Shown: piece after piece, positions 54,501 to 61,621 of the stretch | Layout: every line of letters begins with the position of its first letter | Numbering within the stretch: position 1 is the first letter of the stretch | Notes under the pieces: generated by a model | What the model was told of the DNA's origin: nothing | Database searches by the model: none | Seen by the model: the letters and a program-made list of their open reading frames with translations, nothing else | Program-made: the position numbers and the translations under genes | Assembly (NCBI RefSeq): GCF_042652785.1 | Contig: NZ_JBHSHD010000001.1 | Location: 9,604 to 73,603, forward strand | Source: Dokdonella_A ginsengisoli | GTDB lineage: Bacteria; Pseudomonadota; Gammaproteobacteria; Xanthomonadales; Rhodanobacteraceae | DNA: 64,000 nt | Direction: 5' to 3'

Positions 54501-55138
54501 AGGCGTCCGTCGGTGCCGAGCACGTCGACGCCGTCGTCGGTGCCGATCCACAGGCGCTTGCGCGCGTCCGGGTAGAGGCTGATGACGCTGGTCGAACGCA
54601 GGCTGTCCGGATCCTCGGCGTCGTGGTCGTAGCGCTGGAAACTGCCGTCGGGCAGCAGGCGGTTGAGGCCGCCGAGATAGGTGCCGACCCAGATCGCGCC
54701 GTCGGCGTCCTCGGCGATGGTGAACAGGTCGTTGCTGCCGAGCGTGCCGAGTTCGTTCGGCCGGTGCATCCAGTGGCGGAAACTGCGCCCGTCGGGCTCG
54801 AGCCGGTTCAGCCCGGTCGCCTCGCCGCCGCACCACAGGCGTCCGGCGCGATCGATCAGCAATGCCGAGACGTCGTTGGACGGCAGCGAGGCCGGATCGG
54901 CCGGATCATGGCGGAACACGCGAAAGCCGACGCCGTCGTAGCGCGCCAGCCCGTCCTGTGTCCCGATCCAGACGAAGCCGTCGCGATCCTGCACGGTCTT
55001 GTAGGCCACGCTCGACGGCAGTCCGTCGGCGACCGTCAGCGGCACGAACTGCGGCGCCGCCGGCGGCGGCGCGGCGACGGCGATCGACGCGACCAGCGCC
55101 GCGAATGCGAACAAGCCGACAGCCAGCGATCGATGCAT
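51563..55138 (-). CDS. Hybrid histidine kinase with periplasmic two-component beta-propeller and Y_Y_Y domain
   Basis: 1,191 residues from the ATG at 55138 (signal peptide SLAVGLFAFAALVASIAVAA, ribosome site GGGTGAGGG). The periplasmic part has many reg_prop motifs (YKTVQDRDGFVWIGTQDGLARYDG; FTIAEDADGAIWVGTYLGGLNRL; ALALDRDGLPWLATMDGVERY), about 14 blades as in two propellers. A Y_Y_Y domain (ANRYEARLDGFDPDWVEAERGERVYSQLPPGDYRLFLRA) comes before a membrane helix at about 780-800. Inside are HisKA (FLATMGHEIRTPMTGVLGM), HATPase (LLNLANNALKFTE; GGSGLGLAICRELAQLMGG) and a receiver (LLVEDDATV; LALLDLDLPGVDG). No Hpt or DNA-binding domain follows. The ligand is unknown; such kinases often sense polysaccharide fragments. 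Confidence 0.93.
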   Translation of the reverse strand: MHRSLAVGLFAFAALVASIAVAAPPPAAPQFVPLTVADGLPSSVAYKTVQDRDGFVWIGTQDGLARYDGVGFRVFRHDPADPASLPSNDVSALLIDRAGRLWCGGEATGLNRLEPDGRSFRHWMHRPNELGTLGSNDLFTIAEDADGAIWVGTYLGGLNRLLPDGSFQRYDHDAEDPDSLRSTSVISLYPDARKRLWIGTDDGVDVLGTDGRLVHVELPPATQRPGSTKVSSIVADKDGGVVIGTTKGLFRVDANLRYVEEIAATPAPLRVLAMARGEGDALWIGASGGLVRRDALGLHRYGAVEAAPGSYPGTRTMDIQRDAEGGTWFALFDGGVARLPPHWRNFATFRHVPGDAASLTRPRVKAFGVDRAGSIWAASGNDGLDRIDAASGLVERWGERLRLSGRPLYSVLPQDGDRIWVGTAVGLALYSLRELNAVELPTDLRRADALPPGIVDQLVRARDGSVWVSARGGGIARLAADPPRVLARYTPGDDRLANADVLALALDRDGLPWLATMDGVERYDPGRDRFVVVGGVPREPASALAFAADGSFWLHRLGALERYRPTAGGAELVRRLGAAEGWPSLTASALAVAADDSVWVTSPRGLWRVDASSGAIRRFDERDGLPSSEFLAGALLRADDGSLYAGTLHGMVGFDPAALQLQSPPSPLRLTQLRVRRSGRTLALDPALPVELAHDDFDLRVVARLLSYANPEANRYEARLDGFDPDWVEAERGERVYSQLPPGDYRLFLRAANADGAWSELGPLAVHVARPPWATPFAYALYALAVLLAGWAALGSWRARLRRRHADALAEERRHSAEQLVEAKSAFLATMGHEIRTPMTGVLGMSELLLATPLDERQRGYVGAIRQSGELMLRVVNDSLDLARIEAGKLALDAAPFDPAALLRDVATLQRPLAARKGLTLAVEVAGDAPRTVVGDALRVQQILLNLANNALKFTEHGGVTLALLRADDGVVFRVADSGPGMSEAVRARLFGRFEQADGITRRYGGSGLGLAICRELAQLMGGRIEVASAPGSGSVFDVRLPLAAAPPPDASAPSSPATSATRELRVLLVEDDATVADVVAGLLAQLGHRSVRAANGLAALAELKHAVSAAGEQHFDLALLDLDLPGVDGLQLARMVRAGERDARLPLVAITARSAGDEEAQIRAAGMDVLLRKPATLESLGRAIAAAMRA

Positions 55139-55179
55139 TCCCTCACCCCCTGCAGCGCAGCGCCCAAGCGCCTTGCTTC

Positions 55180-55389
55180 CCATGAAAAGTGCGGCCATGG
55201 ATGGCCGCTTCTGGACTCCACCGAAAGCTCGACCGACCCGAACCCACGAGCCTCCAGCGCGCGGCGATCACGGACGATCGCACGATCCATGAAAAGTGCG
55301 GCCATGGATGGCCGCTTCTGGATTCCACCGAAAGCTCGAGCGACCCGAACCCACAAGCCTCCGGCGCGCGGCGATCACGGACGATCGCA
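55180..55389 (+). repeat. Tandem direct repeat, two copies of 103 bp with 107-bp period
   Basis: Copy 1 (55180-55282) and copy 2 (55287-55389) differ at only a handful of positions. Each contains the near-perfect dyad GCGGCCATGGATGGCCGC (8-bp stem, 2-base loop) about ten bases from its start and ends GGCGATCACGGACGATCGCA. The repeat fills most of the 281-bp divergent gap between the kinase and GTPase genes. The end of copy 2 abuts TAGAAT (55391-55396), a plausible -10 box for the GTPase gene, so copy number could affect its promoter. Confidence 0.9.
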
Positions 55390-55419
55390 TTAGAATGCCG
55401 CCGTCCGCCAGGATCGTCC

Positions 55420-56919
55420 ATGTCCAAGCCGCGTCTTCCGCTCCGCCTGATCCTGTTCGCCGCGATCGCCGTCGGCGGCGCCGTGCTGATCGGCCTGGTC
55501 GTGGCGACGCTCAACAGCCTGCTCGAGTTCTACCAGCGCCTGGTCGAGCTGCCGCTGTGGCTGCGCCTGCCGCTGATCGCGGCGGTCGCGCTCGCCGTCG
55601 GCGCGCTGGCCTGGCTGCTGTGGCGGCTGGCACGCCCGGCGCCGAAGACGTCCGCGCGCGCGCCGATTCCGGTGTCGCGCAGCGACGTCGACGCGCGCCT
55701 CGACACGCTGCGCCGGCGCCGCGCCGAGACCGCAGCGCTCGAAGCCGAGCTGGTCGAGCTCGACCGCCGCCGCGACCTCGGCGAGATCTACGTCGCGCTG
55801 TTCGGCGAGATCTCCACCGGCAAGTCCAGCCTGATCCGCGCGCTCGCGCCGCAAGCCGCGCCGCAGATCGACGTGCGCGGCGGCACCACGCGCGCGGTCG
55901 CGCACCACCGCGGCGTGCTTCCCGACGGCCGCGAGCTGATCCTCGCCGACGTACCCGGCAGCGGCGAGGTCGACGGCCAGGTGCACGAGCAGCTGGCGCG
56001 CGACGAGGCGTTGCGCGCGCACGCGGCGATCTATCTGTGCGCGTCGGACCTGACCCGCGCGCAGGACGCCGAGCTGACCTGGCTGGCCGGTTTCGGCAAA
56101 CCGATCGTGCTCGCGCTGAACAAGGCCGACCTGTACTCCGATGCCGAACGCGACGCGCTGCTGCGCCGCTTCGCGCAGCGCTACGCGAAGCAGGCGCGCG
56201 CGATCGTGGCGATCAGCGCCGGCGGCAGCGAGCGCTACGAGCGCACGCTCGCCGACGGCCGGCGCGAGAAGGTCGAGCGCGAACGCACTGCCGACATTGC
56301 CGCGCTTCAGGAAGCGCTGGACGGATTCGCGCGGGCCGGCGCGGCCGCGCTCGAACCCGCGCGCGAGGCCGCCGTGCTGGCCGAGGTCGGCCGCCGCAGC
56401 GACGAACTGTCGCGCGCGGTCGCCGCGCGCGAGTCGGCCGAGACGGTGACCAAGTACACGCGCCGCGCCGTGGTCGGCGCGCTGGCCGCGGTCGCGCCCG
56501 GCAGCGACATCCTCATCCAGGGCGCGCTCGGCACCGCGCTGGTGCGCGAACTGGCGCGCATCCACGGCGTGCCGATCCGCGAACTCGACGTCGAGGCGCT
56601 GCTGGCGCGCGTCGGGCTGACGGTGCGCAGCACCACCGCGATCGTGCTCGCCATCGCCGGCAACGCGCTGAAGGCCTTTCCCGGCCTGGGCACGCTCGGC
56701 GGCGGCGTGCTGCACGCGATCGCCTACGGCCTGGTGTTCGACAGCCTCGGCAACGCGCTCGCCGCGACCCTGGCCGAGCGCGCCTCGCTCGACGCCGCCG
56801 ACGTCGAGACGCGCGTGCGCGTGCTGCTCGCCGAACCGGCGCGCGAACGCGTCGAGCGCGTCGCGCGGATCGCCTGGGAAGCCGTGCGCGGCGACGGCAC
56901 CGATACGGCCGATCGGTGA
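55420..56919 (+). CDS. Membrane-anchored Era-like GTPase with DUF697-like C-terminal region
   Basis: 499 residues. Two N-terminal membrane helices (LILFAAIAVGGAVLIGLVVATLNSLL; LWLRLPLIAAVALAVGALAWLLW) are followed by a G domain from about 125. G1 is GEISTGKSS, the switch threonine lies in GGTTRAV, G3 is DVPGSGEV and G4 is NKAD. The C-terminal 170 residues contain YTRRAVVGALAAVAPGSDILIQGALGTALVRELARIHG, the amphipathic or hydrophobic helix pattern of DUF697-type YcjF-like proteins. The task is unknown; related proteins act at the membrane or in stress. A second, soluble relative lies at 61622-62995. Start ATG at 55420. Confidence 0.85.
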   Translation: MSKPRLPLRLILFAAIAVGGAVLIGLVVATLNSLLEFYQRLVELPLWLRLPLIAAVALAVGALAWLLWRLARPAPKTSARAPIPVSRSDVDARLDTLRRRRAETAALEAELVELDRRRDLGEIYVALFGEISTGKSSLIRALAPQAAPQIDVRGGTTRAVAHHRGVLPDGRELILADVPGSGEVDGQVHEQLARDEALRAHAAIYLCASDLTRAQDAELTWLAGFGKPIVLALNKADLYSDAERDALLRRFAQRYAKQARAIVAISAGGSERYERTLADGRREKVERERTADIAALQEALDGFARAGAAALEPAREAAVLAEVGRRSDELSRAVAARESAETVTKYTRRAVVGALAAVAPGSDILIQGALGTALVRELARIHGVPIRELDVEALLARVGLTVRSTTAIVLAIAGNALKAFPGLGTLGGGVLHAIAYGLVFDSLGNALAATLAERASLDAADVETRVRVLLAEPARERVERVARIAWEAVRGDGTDTADR

Positions 56920-56978
56920 ATTCAGCGTTCACGCGGCGGCGCTGGCGCGGGTCACGGCTTTTTGCCAAGCTGCCGCAC

Positions 56979-57605
56979 ATGCGTTCCGTCGTCACGATGC
57001 TCGTGCTCGCCGCGTCGGCCCTGCCGGCGCCGGCGGTGGCCGCGCCGGAAACCTATCGCTTCGATCCGGTCCACACGCAGCTCTGGTTCAGCGCCGCGCA
57101 CCAGGGCTTCTCGCATCCGCTCGGGCGCCTGCGCGTCAAGGACGGCTGGTTCGCCTTCGACGCGCAGGACTGGAGCGCCAGCCGCGTCGACGTGACGATC
57201 GACCTCGCCAGCGCCGACCTGGGCGACGGCAAGTGGAACGACACGGTGAAGTCCGGCCAGTTCCTCGACGTCGAGCGCTGGCCCATCGCGCGCTACGTCA
57301 GCCGCAGCGTCGAGAAGACCGGCGCCGCCACCGGCGTGATCCACGGCGACCTGTATTTCCGCGGCGAGAGCCGGCCGGTCGACGTCGCCTTCACGCTGAA
57401 CCGCATCGGCAGCGACCCGTACCTGTTCAAGCGCAAGGCCGGCTTCTCGGCGACGGCGGTGCTGCAGCGCTCGGCGTTCGGCATGAAGCGCTACGCCGAA
57501 GTGGTCGGCGAAGACGTCGCGCTGCGGCTGGAGATCGAAGGCATCCGCGACGGCGACGCCGCCGCACCCGGCAAGGAGAAAGGAAACGATGGCGCTGAAA
57601 AGTGA
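56979..57605 (+). CDS. YceI family periplasmic protein 1
   Basis: 208 residues with a signal peptide (MRSVVTMLVLAASALPAPAVAA). YceI/lipocalin-like barrel: YRFDPVHTQLWFSAAHQGFSHPLGRLRV, ASRVDVTIDLASADLGDGKWNDTVKSGQFLDVERWPIARYVS, GDLYFRGESRPVDVAFTLN, and the C-terminal barrel strands. Family members bind polyisoprenoids such as ubiquinone-8 in the periplasm. The C-terminal tail is charged and overlaps the cytochrome b561 start by 17 bases. The operon yceI-cybB-yceI is a known combination in proteobacteria. Confidence 0.93.
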   Translation: MRSVVTMLVLAASALPAPAVAAPETYRFDPVHTQLWFSAAHQGFSHPLGRLRVKDGWFAFDAQDWSASRVDVTIDLASADLGDGKWNDTVKSGQFLDVERWPIARYVSRSVEKTGAATGVIHGDLYFRGESRPVDVAFTLNRIGSDPYLFKRKAGFSATAVLQRSAFGMKRYAEVVGEDVALRLEIEGIRDGDAAAPGKEKGNDGAEK

Positions 57606-58161
57606 TGCGACGAGCTGGGGCAGCGTCGCCAAGTTCTTCCACTGGGCGATCGTCCTGCTGATCCTGACCCAGGCCGTCATCGGCCTGGTCATGGTCGAGC
57701 TGCCCAAGCGGCCGAGCTCGATCCCGGTCTACTCGTTCCACAAGTCGCTGGGCATCACGATCCTCGCCCTTGCCGTGCTGCGCCTGGTCTGGCGCCTGTT
57801 CGACACGCGTCCGCGCGACGTTCCCGGCATGCCGCACTGGCAGGCGCTCGGCGCGCGCTTCGGCCACGCCCTGCTCTACGCGCTGATCTTCGCCGTGCCG
57901 CTGTCGGGCTGGCTGTTCGATTCCGCTTCGAGCCTGCGTCCGCTGTACTGGTTCAACCTGTTTCCGATGCCGAACCTGACCGGCGGCAAGAACGAGGCGG
58001 TCAAGGAATGGGCCGAAGGCGCGCACGAGCTGCTGTTCTGGGTGCTGATCCTGGTCGCGGCCGGCCACGCCGCCGCCGCCCTGGTCCATCATTTCCACAA
58101 TCGCGACGAAACGCTGGCGCGCATGCTGCCGTGGCGTTCGCGTGCGCGCGGGCTTTCCTGA
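57589..58161 (+). CDS. Cytochrome b561
   Basis: 190 residues with four membrane helices typical of bacterial diheme b561: VAKFFHWAIVLLILTQAVIGLVM, FHKSLGITILALAVLRLVWRLF, GHALLYALIFAVPLSGWLF and GAHELLFWVLILVAAGHAAAALVHHF. The heme-ligand histidines (FFHW, SFHKS, FGHALL, GAHEL, GHAAA) are at the usual places. Integral inner-membrane electron carrier between quinones and acceptors. An AGGAGAAAGGAAACG ribosome site lies in the end of the preceding yceI gene. Together with the flanking YceI proteins it may move electrons to or from isoprenoid quinones. Confidence 0.95.
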   Translation: MALKSDATSWGSVAKFFHWAIVLLILTQAVIGLVMVELPKRPSSIPVYSFHKSLGITILALAVLRLVWRLFDTRPRDVPGMPHWQALGARFGHALLYALIFAVPLSGWLFDSASSLRPLYWFNLFPMPNLTGGKNEAVKEWAEGAHELLFWVLILVAAGHAAAALVHHFHNRDETLARMLPWRSRARGLS

Positions 58162-58182
58162 AAATCCTGAAGGAGTACGACG

Positions 58183-58728
58183 ATGACGATGCTGCGTTCG
58201 CTGGTCTGTGCCGCCCTGCTGCTGCCGCTGTCCGCCTTCGCGCGCGACTGGCAGGTGGATGCCGCCAAGAGCACGCTCGGCTTCAAGGGCAGCTACCAGG
58301 GCGAGGGCTTCGACGGCAGGTTCAAGAAGTTCGACGCGACGATCGCCTACGACGCCAAGGACCTGTCCAAGTCGAAGTTCGACGTGACGATCGACCTCGC
58401 CAGCGCCGACACCGGCAACGGCGACCGCGACGATTCGCTGCACGGCGAGGACTTCTTCGACGTCAAGAAGACGCCGAAGGCGCACTTCGTCACCGAATCC
58501 TTCGCGCAGGGCGCCGACGGCGTCGAGGCCAAGGGCAAGCTGACGATCCGCGACAAGACGCAGCCGGTCACCTTGAAGGTCAAGTTCGCCGACAGCGGCG
58601 ACAGCGCCACGCTCGACGTCGACACCGTGCTCAAGCGTGCCGACTACGGCCTCGGCGCCGGCGGCGACTGGTCCGACGTCGGCGCCGAGGTGCCGGTGCA
58701 CGGGCACCTGGTGCTGAGCGGCAAGTAG
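58183..58728 (+). CDS. YceI family periplasmic protein 2
   Basis: 181 residues with a signal peptide (MTMLRSLVCAALLLPLSAFA). YceI barrel: WQVDAAKSTLGFKGSYQGEGFDGRFKKFDATIAYDAKDL, SKFDVTIDLASADTGNGDRDDSLHGEDFFDVKKTPKAHFV, AKGKLTIRDKTQPVTLKVKF, TVLKRADYGLGAGGDWSDVGAEVPVHGHLVLSGK. It lacks the basic tail of the first copy and has the more standard E. coli-like ending. Co-transcribed with cytochrome b561 (21 bp gap); a hairpin with a T-run follows. Confidence 0.94.
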   Translation: MTMLRSLVCAALLLPLSAFARDWQVDAAKSTLGFKGSYQGEGFDGRFKKFDATIAYDAKDLSKSKFDVTIDLASADTGNGDRDDSLHGEDFFDVKKTPKAHFVTESFAQGADGVEAKGKLTIRDKTQPVTLKVKFADSGDSATLDVDTVLKRADYGLGAGGDWSDVGAEVPVHGHLVLSGK

Positions 58729-58743
58729 CGCCGGCCGTGGCGC

Positions 58744-58774
58744 AGGCGCCCGGCGGCGCCTACGCACGGTTTTT
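58744..58774 (+). terminator. Candidate intrinsic terminator after the yceI operon
   Basis: AGGCGCC-CGGC-GGCGCCT forms a 7-bp stem with a 4-base loop, followed after eight bases by TTTTT. It follows the yceI stop at 58728 and touches the end of the opposing small membrane-peptide gene. The gap between stem and T-run is larger than ideal. Confidence 0.4.
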
Positions 58775-58857
58775 CAGAACAGATGGGTGAACGCGTAGAT
58801 CAGTACCAGCAGGCCGAGCGGAACGCCCAGCAGCCAGGCGAACACGTACTTGCGCAT
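58774..58857 (-). CDS. 27-residue membrane peptide
   Basis: A tiny ORF, MRKYVFAWLLGVPLGLLVLI followed by YAFTHLF, with a strong GGAGG ribosome site eight bases upstream of the ATG at 58857. One hydrophobic helix with a positive N-terminus, so an inner-membrane peptide. It follows csbD in the same direction (66-bp gap). Sequences like this occur as short unannotated membrane proteins in xanthomonads, from memory. Role unknown. Confidence 0.6.
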   Translation of the reverse strand: MRKYVFAWLLGVPLGLLVLIYAFTHLF

Positions 58858-58923
58858 GCGGCTCCTCCGGATTCGCGGCGGGAAACGTAACGGGGCGGCG
58901 CCAGCGGCGCCGCCCCCTGCCGG

Positions 58924-59121
58924 TCACAGCGAGCGTTCGAATTCCTTGATCTGCTTTTCCGCTTCCTCGCGGGCGATTCCGTAGCGCTCCTGCAGCTTGC
59001 CGGCGAGGTACTCGCTGTTGCCTTCGGCGACCTTCACGTCGTCGTCGGTCAGCTTGCCCCACTTCGCCTTCAGCGAGCCGGTCAGCTGCTTCCACTGACC
59101 CTTGATCTTGTCTTCGTTCAT
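58924..59121 (-). CDS. CsbD family stress protein
   Basis: 65 residues, standard CsbD: MNEDKIKGQWKQLTGSLKAKWGKLTDDDVKVAEGNSEYLAGKLQERYGIAREEAEKQIKEFE. CsbD-like proteins are small hydrophilic helical proteins induced under general stress; their molecular role is not known. It lies 40 bp behind the BON gene in a small operon and has GAGGAGTCATC upstream of the ATG. Confidence 0.93.
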   Translation of the reverse strand: MNEDKIKGQWKQLTGSLKAKWGKLTDDDVKVAEGNSEYLAGKLQERYGIAREEAEKQIKEFERSL

Positions 59122-59161
59122 GGTGATGACTCCTCGGAAAATGGATCGGGGGAACGGATCG

Positions 59162-59500
59162 TCACTTCGCCTTCAGGCCGGACGAATCCACCTTCTTGAC
59201 GCCCTTGATGCCTTCGGCCGCGGCGACCGCCTTCTTCACCGCGATGTCGGTCGGCTGCACGCCGGTGAGCGTGACGACGCCGTTGACCGTGGTGACGCTG
59301 ATGTCGAGGCTGTGCACGCCCTCGGTGGTGGCCAGCTCGGCCTTCACCTTGCTGGTGATCCAGGTGTCGGTGACGGGCTGCTCGGAATCCCTCTCGTCGG
59401 CATTCCCGGCCGCCGGCGGCGCCGCGAACGAAATCGAGGGCACCGACGCGAACAGAGCCGCCGCGGCGGCGAGCGGCAGGAGCGAGGACGCCTTCTTCAT
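59162..59500 (-). CDS. Exported BON-domain (OsmY-like) protein
   Basis: 112 residues with a signal peptide (SLLPLAAAAALFASVPSISFA) and one BON domain: TDTWITSKVKAELATTEGVHSLDISVTTVNGVVTLTGVQPTDIAVKKAVAAAEGIKGVKKVDSSGL. Periplasmic osmotic or envelope-stress protein; BON domains bind phospholipid surfaces. Its ATG overlaps the stop of the upstream small gene (ATGA), so translation is coupled; csbD follows. Confidence 0.93.
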   Translation of the reverse strand: MKKASSLLPLAAAAALFASVPSISFAAPPAAGNADERDSEQPVTDTWITSKVKAELATTEGVHSLDISVTTVNGVVTLTGVQPTDIAVKKAVAAAEGIKGVKKVDSSGLKAK

Positions 59501-59703
59501 GCGCCCCTCCCCGTGCCGGACTTGCGCGGATCTCCCTGCGACGCGTCGTCGGGGGTGTCGTCCTCGCGTCCGGGCCGGTCGCGCTCCGGCCGGTCCCGGT
59601 CGGGCCGGTCGTTGCCGCGGTCCGGGCGGTCCGGGCCCGGATTGCCCTGGCCCGGCCTGGGCGTGGAATGGGAGGAAGGATCGGATTTCGGGTGGACGTT
59701 CAT
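59497..59703 (-). CDS. Small disordered Pro/Arg/Asp-rich protein
   Basis: 68 residues from the ATG at 59703, with AGGAGA upstream. The sequence is low-complexity: after MNVHPKSDPSSHSTPRPGQG the PDRPDR/ERDRPGRE type units follow, ending SQGDPRKSGTGRGA. It is predicted to be fully disordered and highly charged. No family recognised. It overlaps the BON gene start by four bases and leads the stress operon, so it is a real gene by organisation even though its composition is odd. A hydrophilin-like protective role is a guess. Confidence 0.65.
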   Translation of the reverse strand: MNVHPKSDPSSHSTPRPGQGNPGPDRPDRGNDRPDRDRPERDRPGREDDTPDDASQGDPRKSGTGRGA

Positions 59704-59883
59704 GGCTTGTCTCCTGAAGTCGAGTTCGGCCGACTTGGACGAACGGCTTCGACGGTAGGCCCGCTGGCGGACAGCGACCACAGAACATTGCCCCTCCCGA
59801 TCTAGTACTTTCTGCTCCCCCGGCACGGCGGATTGCTTTGCTACCGTCGCCCCCACGTCGCCGCGCCGCGGACGGAGCACACG

Positions 59884-61389
59884 ATGCCCAGCAGGACCCG
59901 CAAGCCGCCGGTCGACCGGCACCAGCTGCAGCAGATCGTTTCGGGATTGTCCGAAGGCATCGTGCTGATCGACCCGGCGGGTGCCGTGGTCTGGGCCAAC
60001 GAGACCGCGCTGGCGATCCACGGCGTCGAAACGCTGGCGCAGTTCGGCGAGAGCGCGGCGGCGTACGCGCGCACCTTCCGCCTGCGCTACCGCAACCACC
60101 ACGAGCTGCCGGTGGCGCAGTACCCGATCCGGCGCGCCTTGCGCGCAGAGGCGTTCGCCGACCTGGTGGTCGAGGTGACGCGGCGCGACGACCTCGACTT
60201 CTGCCGCATCCACCAGGTGCGCAGCCTGGCGCTGACCGACGCCGCCGGCGACGTCGAATCGCTGGTGCTGGCGATCCAGGACGTGAGCGAGCGCTACGAG
60301 GCCGAGCAGCGCTTCGAGCGCACGTTCGCGGCGAACCCGGCGCCGGCCCTGATCTGCCGCGTGGCCGACCTGCGCTACGTGAAGGTCAACGACGGTTTCC
60401 TGGAAATGACCGGCTACCGGCGCGAGGACGTGCTCGACCACTCGGCCTACGAGATCGACGTGCTCGAAGACGCGCCGCAGCGCGACGCGGCGATCGCGGA
60501 CCTGCACGCCGGCCGCACCATCGCGCAGACCGAAGCGACGCTGAAGCTGCCGGACGGATCGTCCAAGTTCGTCATCGTCGCCGGCCAGCCGATTCCGCTG
60601 GGCGAGGAAGAGTGCGTGCTGTTCACCTTCATCGACCTGGACCTGCGCAAGAAGGCCGAGGATGCGCTGCGCCACAGCGAGCGCCGATTCGCCACCGCCT
60701 TCCGCCTGGCGCCGGTCCCGATGATGCTGACCACGCTTTCGCCCGCGCGGCTGATCGAGGTGAACGAAGCCTTCCTCGCCGGCACCGGCTACCCCAAGGA
60801 CCAGCTGACCGGCGGCGACGCCACCGAACTGGCCGTATGGCAGGACGCGCGGGTCTTCGCCGCCCTGCTCGCGCAGGTGGAACGGAGCGGCAGCGTGCGC
60901 GGCCGCGAGATGGCGCTGAGCAGCCGCGACGGTTCGACGATCGACTGCCTCGCCTCGGCCGAAGCGGTGTCGATCGACGATCAACCGTGCGCGCTGTGCG
61001 CCTTCCAGGACATCACGCAGCGCAAGCGGTCGGAGGCCGAGCTGATCACGGCGATCGAAGCGGTGATGCAGGACGCCTCCTGGTTCAGCCGCACGGTGAT
61101 CGAGAAACTCGCACTCGCACGCCGCAGCGGCTCGAAGGACGGCCAGGGCGAACTCGCCGACCTGACTCCGCGCGAACGCGAAGTGCTCGGCCTGATCTGC
61201 GAAGGGCTGAGCGACGCCGACATCGCGCGCACGCTGCGCATGTCGCGGCACACGGTGCGCAACCACGTCGCCACGATCTATTCCAAGATCGACGTGCACC
61301 GCCGCAGCGCGGCGGTGGTGTGGGCGCGCGAGCGCGGCATCGTCGGCTACGAGCCGCCGGCGAAGCGGACGCGCCGCACGCCGAAATGA
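59884..61389 (+). CDS. PAS-domain LuxR-type transcriptional regulator
   Basis: 501 residues from the ATG at 59884 with GGAG upstream. Three PAS-like domains at about 15-130 (IVLIDPAGAVVWANETALAIHG), 140-260 (ALICRVADLRYVKVNDGFLEMTGYRREDVLDHSAYEID) and 265-390 (VPMMLTTLSPARLIEVNEAFLAGTGYPKDQLTG). They are followed by a LuxR helix-turn-helix at about 420-485: LTPREREVLGLICEGLSDADIARTLRMSRHTVRNHVATIYSKI. No membrane segment or kinase domain, so it is a cytosolic one-component regulator whose PAS domains may sense redox or small ligands. Divergent from the small stress operon across 180 bp that contains GATCTAGTAC, so it probably controls that operon and possibly itself. Confidence 0.92.
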   Translation: MPSRTRKPPVDRHQLQQIVSGLSEGIVLIDPAGAVVWANETALAIHGVETLAQFGESAAAYARTFRLRYRNHHELPVAQYPIRRALRAEAFADLVVEVTRRDDLDFCRIHQVRSLALTDAAGDVESLVLAIQDVSERYEAEQRFERTFAANPAPALICRVADLRYVKVNDGFLEMTGYRREDVLDHSAYEIDVLEDAPQRDAAIADLHAGRTIAQTEATLKLPDGSSKFVIVAGQPIPLGEEECVLFTFIDLDLRKKAEDALRHSERRFATAFRLAPVPMMLTTLSPARLIEVNEAFLAGTGYPKDQLTGGDATELAVWQDARVFAALLAQVERSGSVRGREMALSSRDGSTIDCLASAEAVSIDDQPCALCAFQDITQRKRSEAELITAIEAVMQDASWFSRTVIEKLALARRSGSKDGQGELADLTPREREVLGLICEGLSDADIARTLRMSRHTVRNHVATIYSKIDVHRRSAAVVWARERGIVGYEPPAKRTRRTPK

Positions 61390-61621
61390 TGCCGGCTTGC
61401 GCCGCGTTTGAAGTCGCGCGAAACACCGGCATACTGGCGCCGCCCACGGATGCCGCGGGCGGCGACGGCGCATCCCGCAGCGATCCGATTGCGCACGGGA
61501 GGCGAACGTTGACGAAAAGACCGCTCGCGTGGCGGCGACTGTCCCGCAGGCGCTGCGCAACGGCGTCGTTCGCCGCAGCGGGCGCCGGCGGAATCGACAC
61601 GAAAGGAGTGGCGCAGCGCTG

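Noticed and set aside
50258..55393. A 1,711-codon open frame on the plus strand opposite the propeller kinase and delta-60 genes.
   Set aside because: Composition is Arg/Ala/Gln/His-rich without domains, and it is antisense to clear genes; long antisense frames are expected at this GC content.
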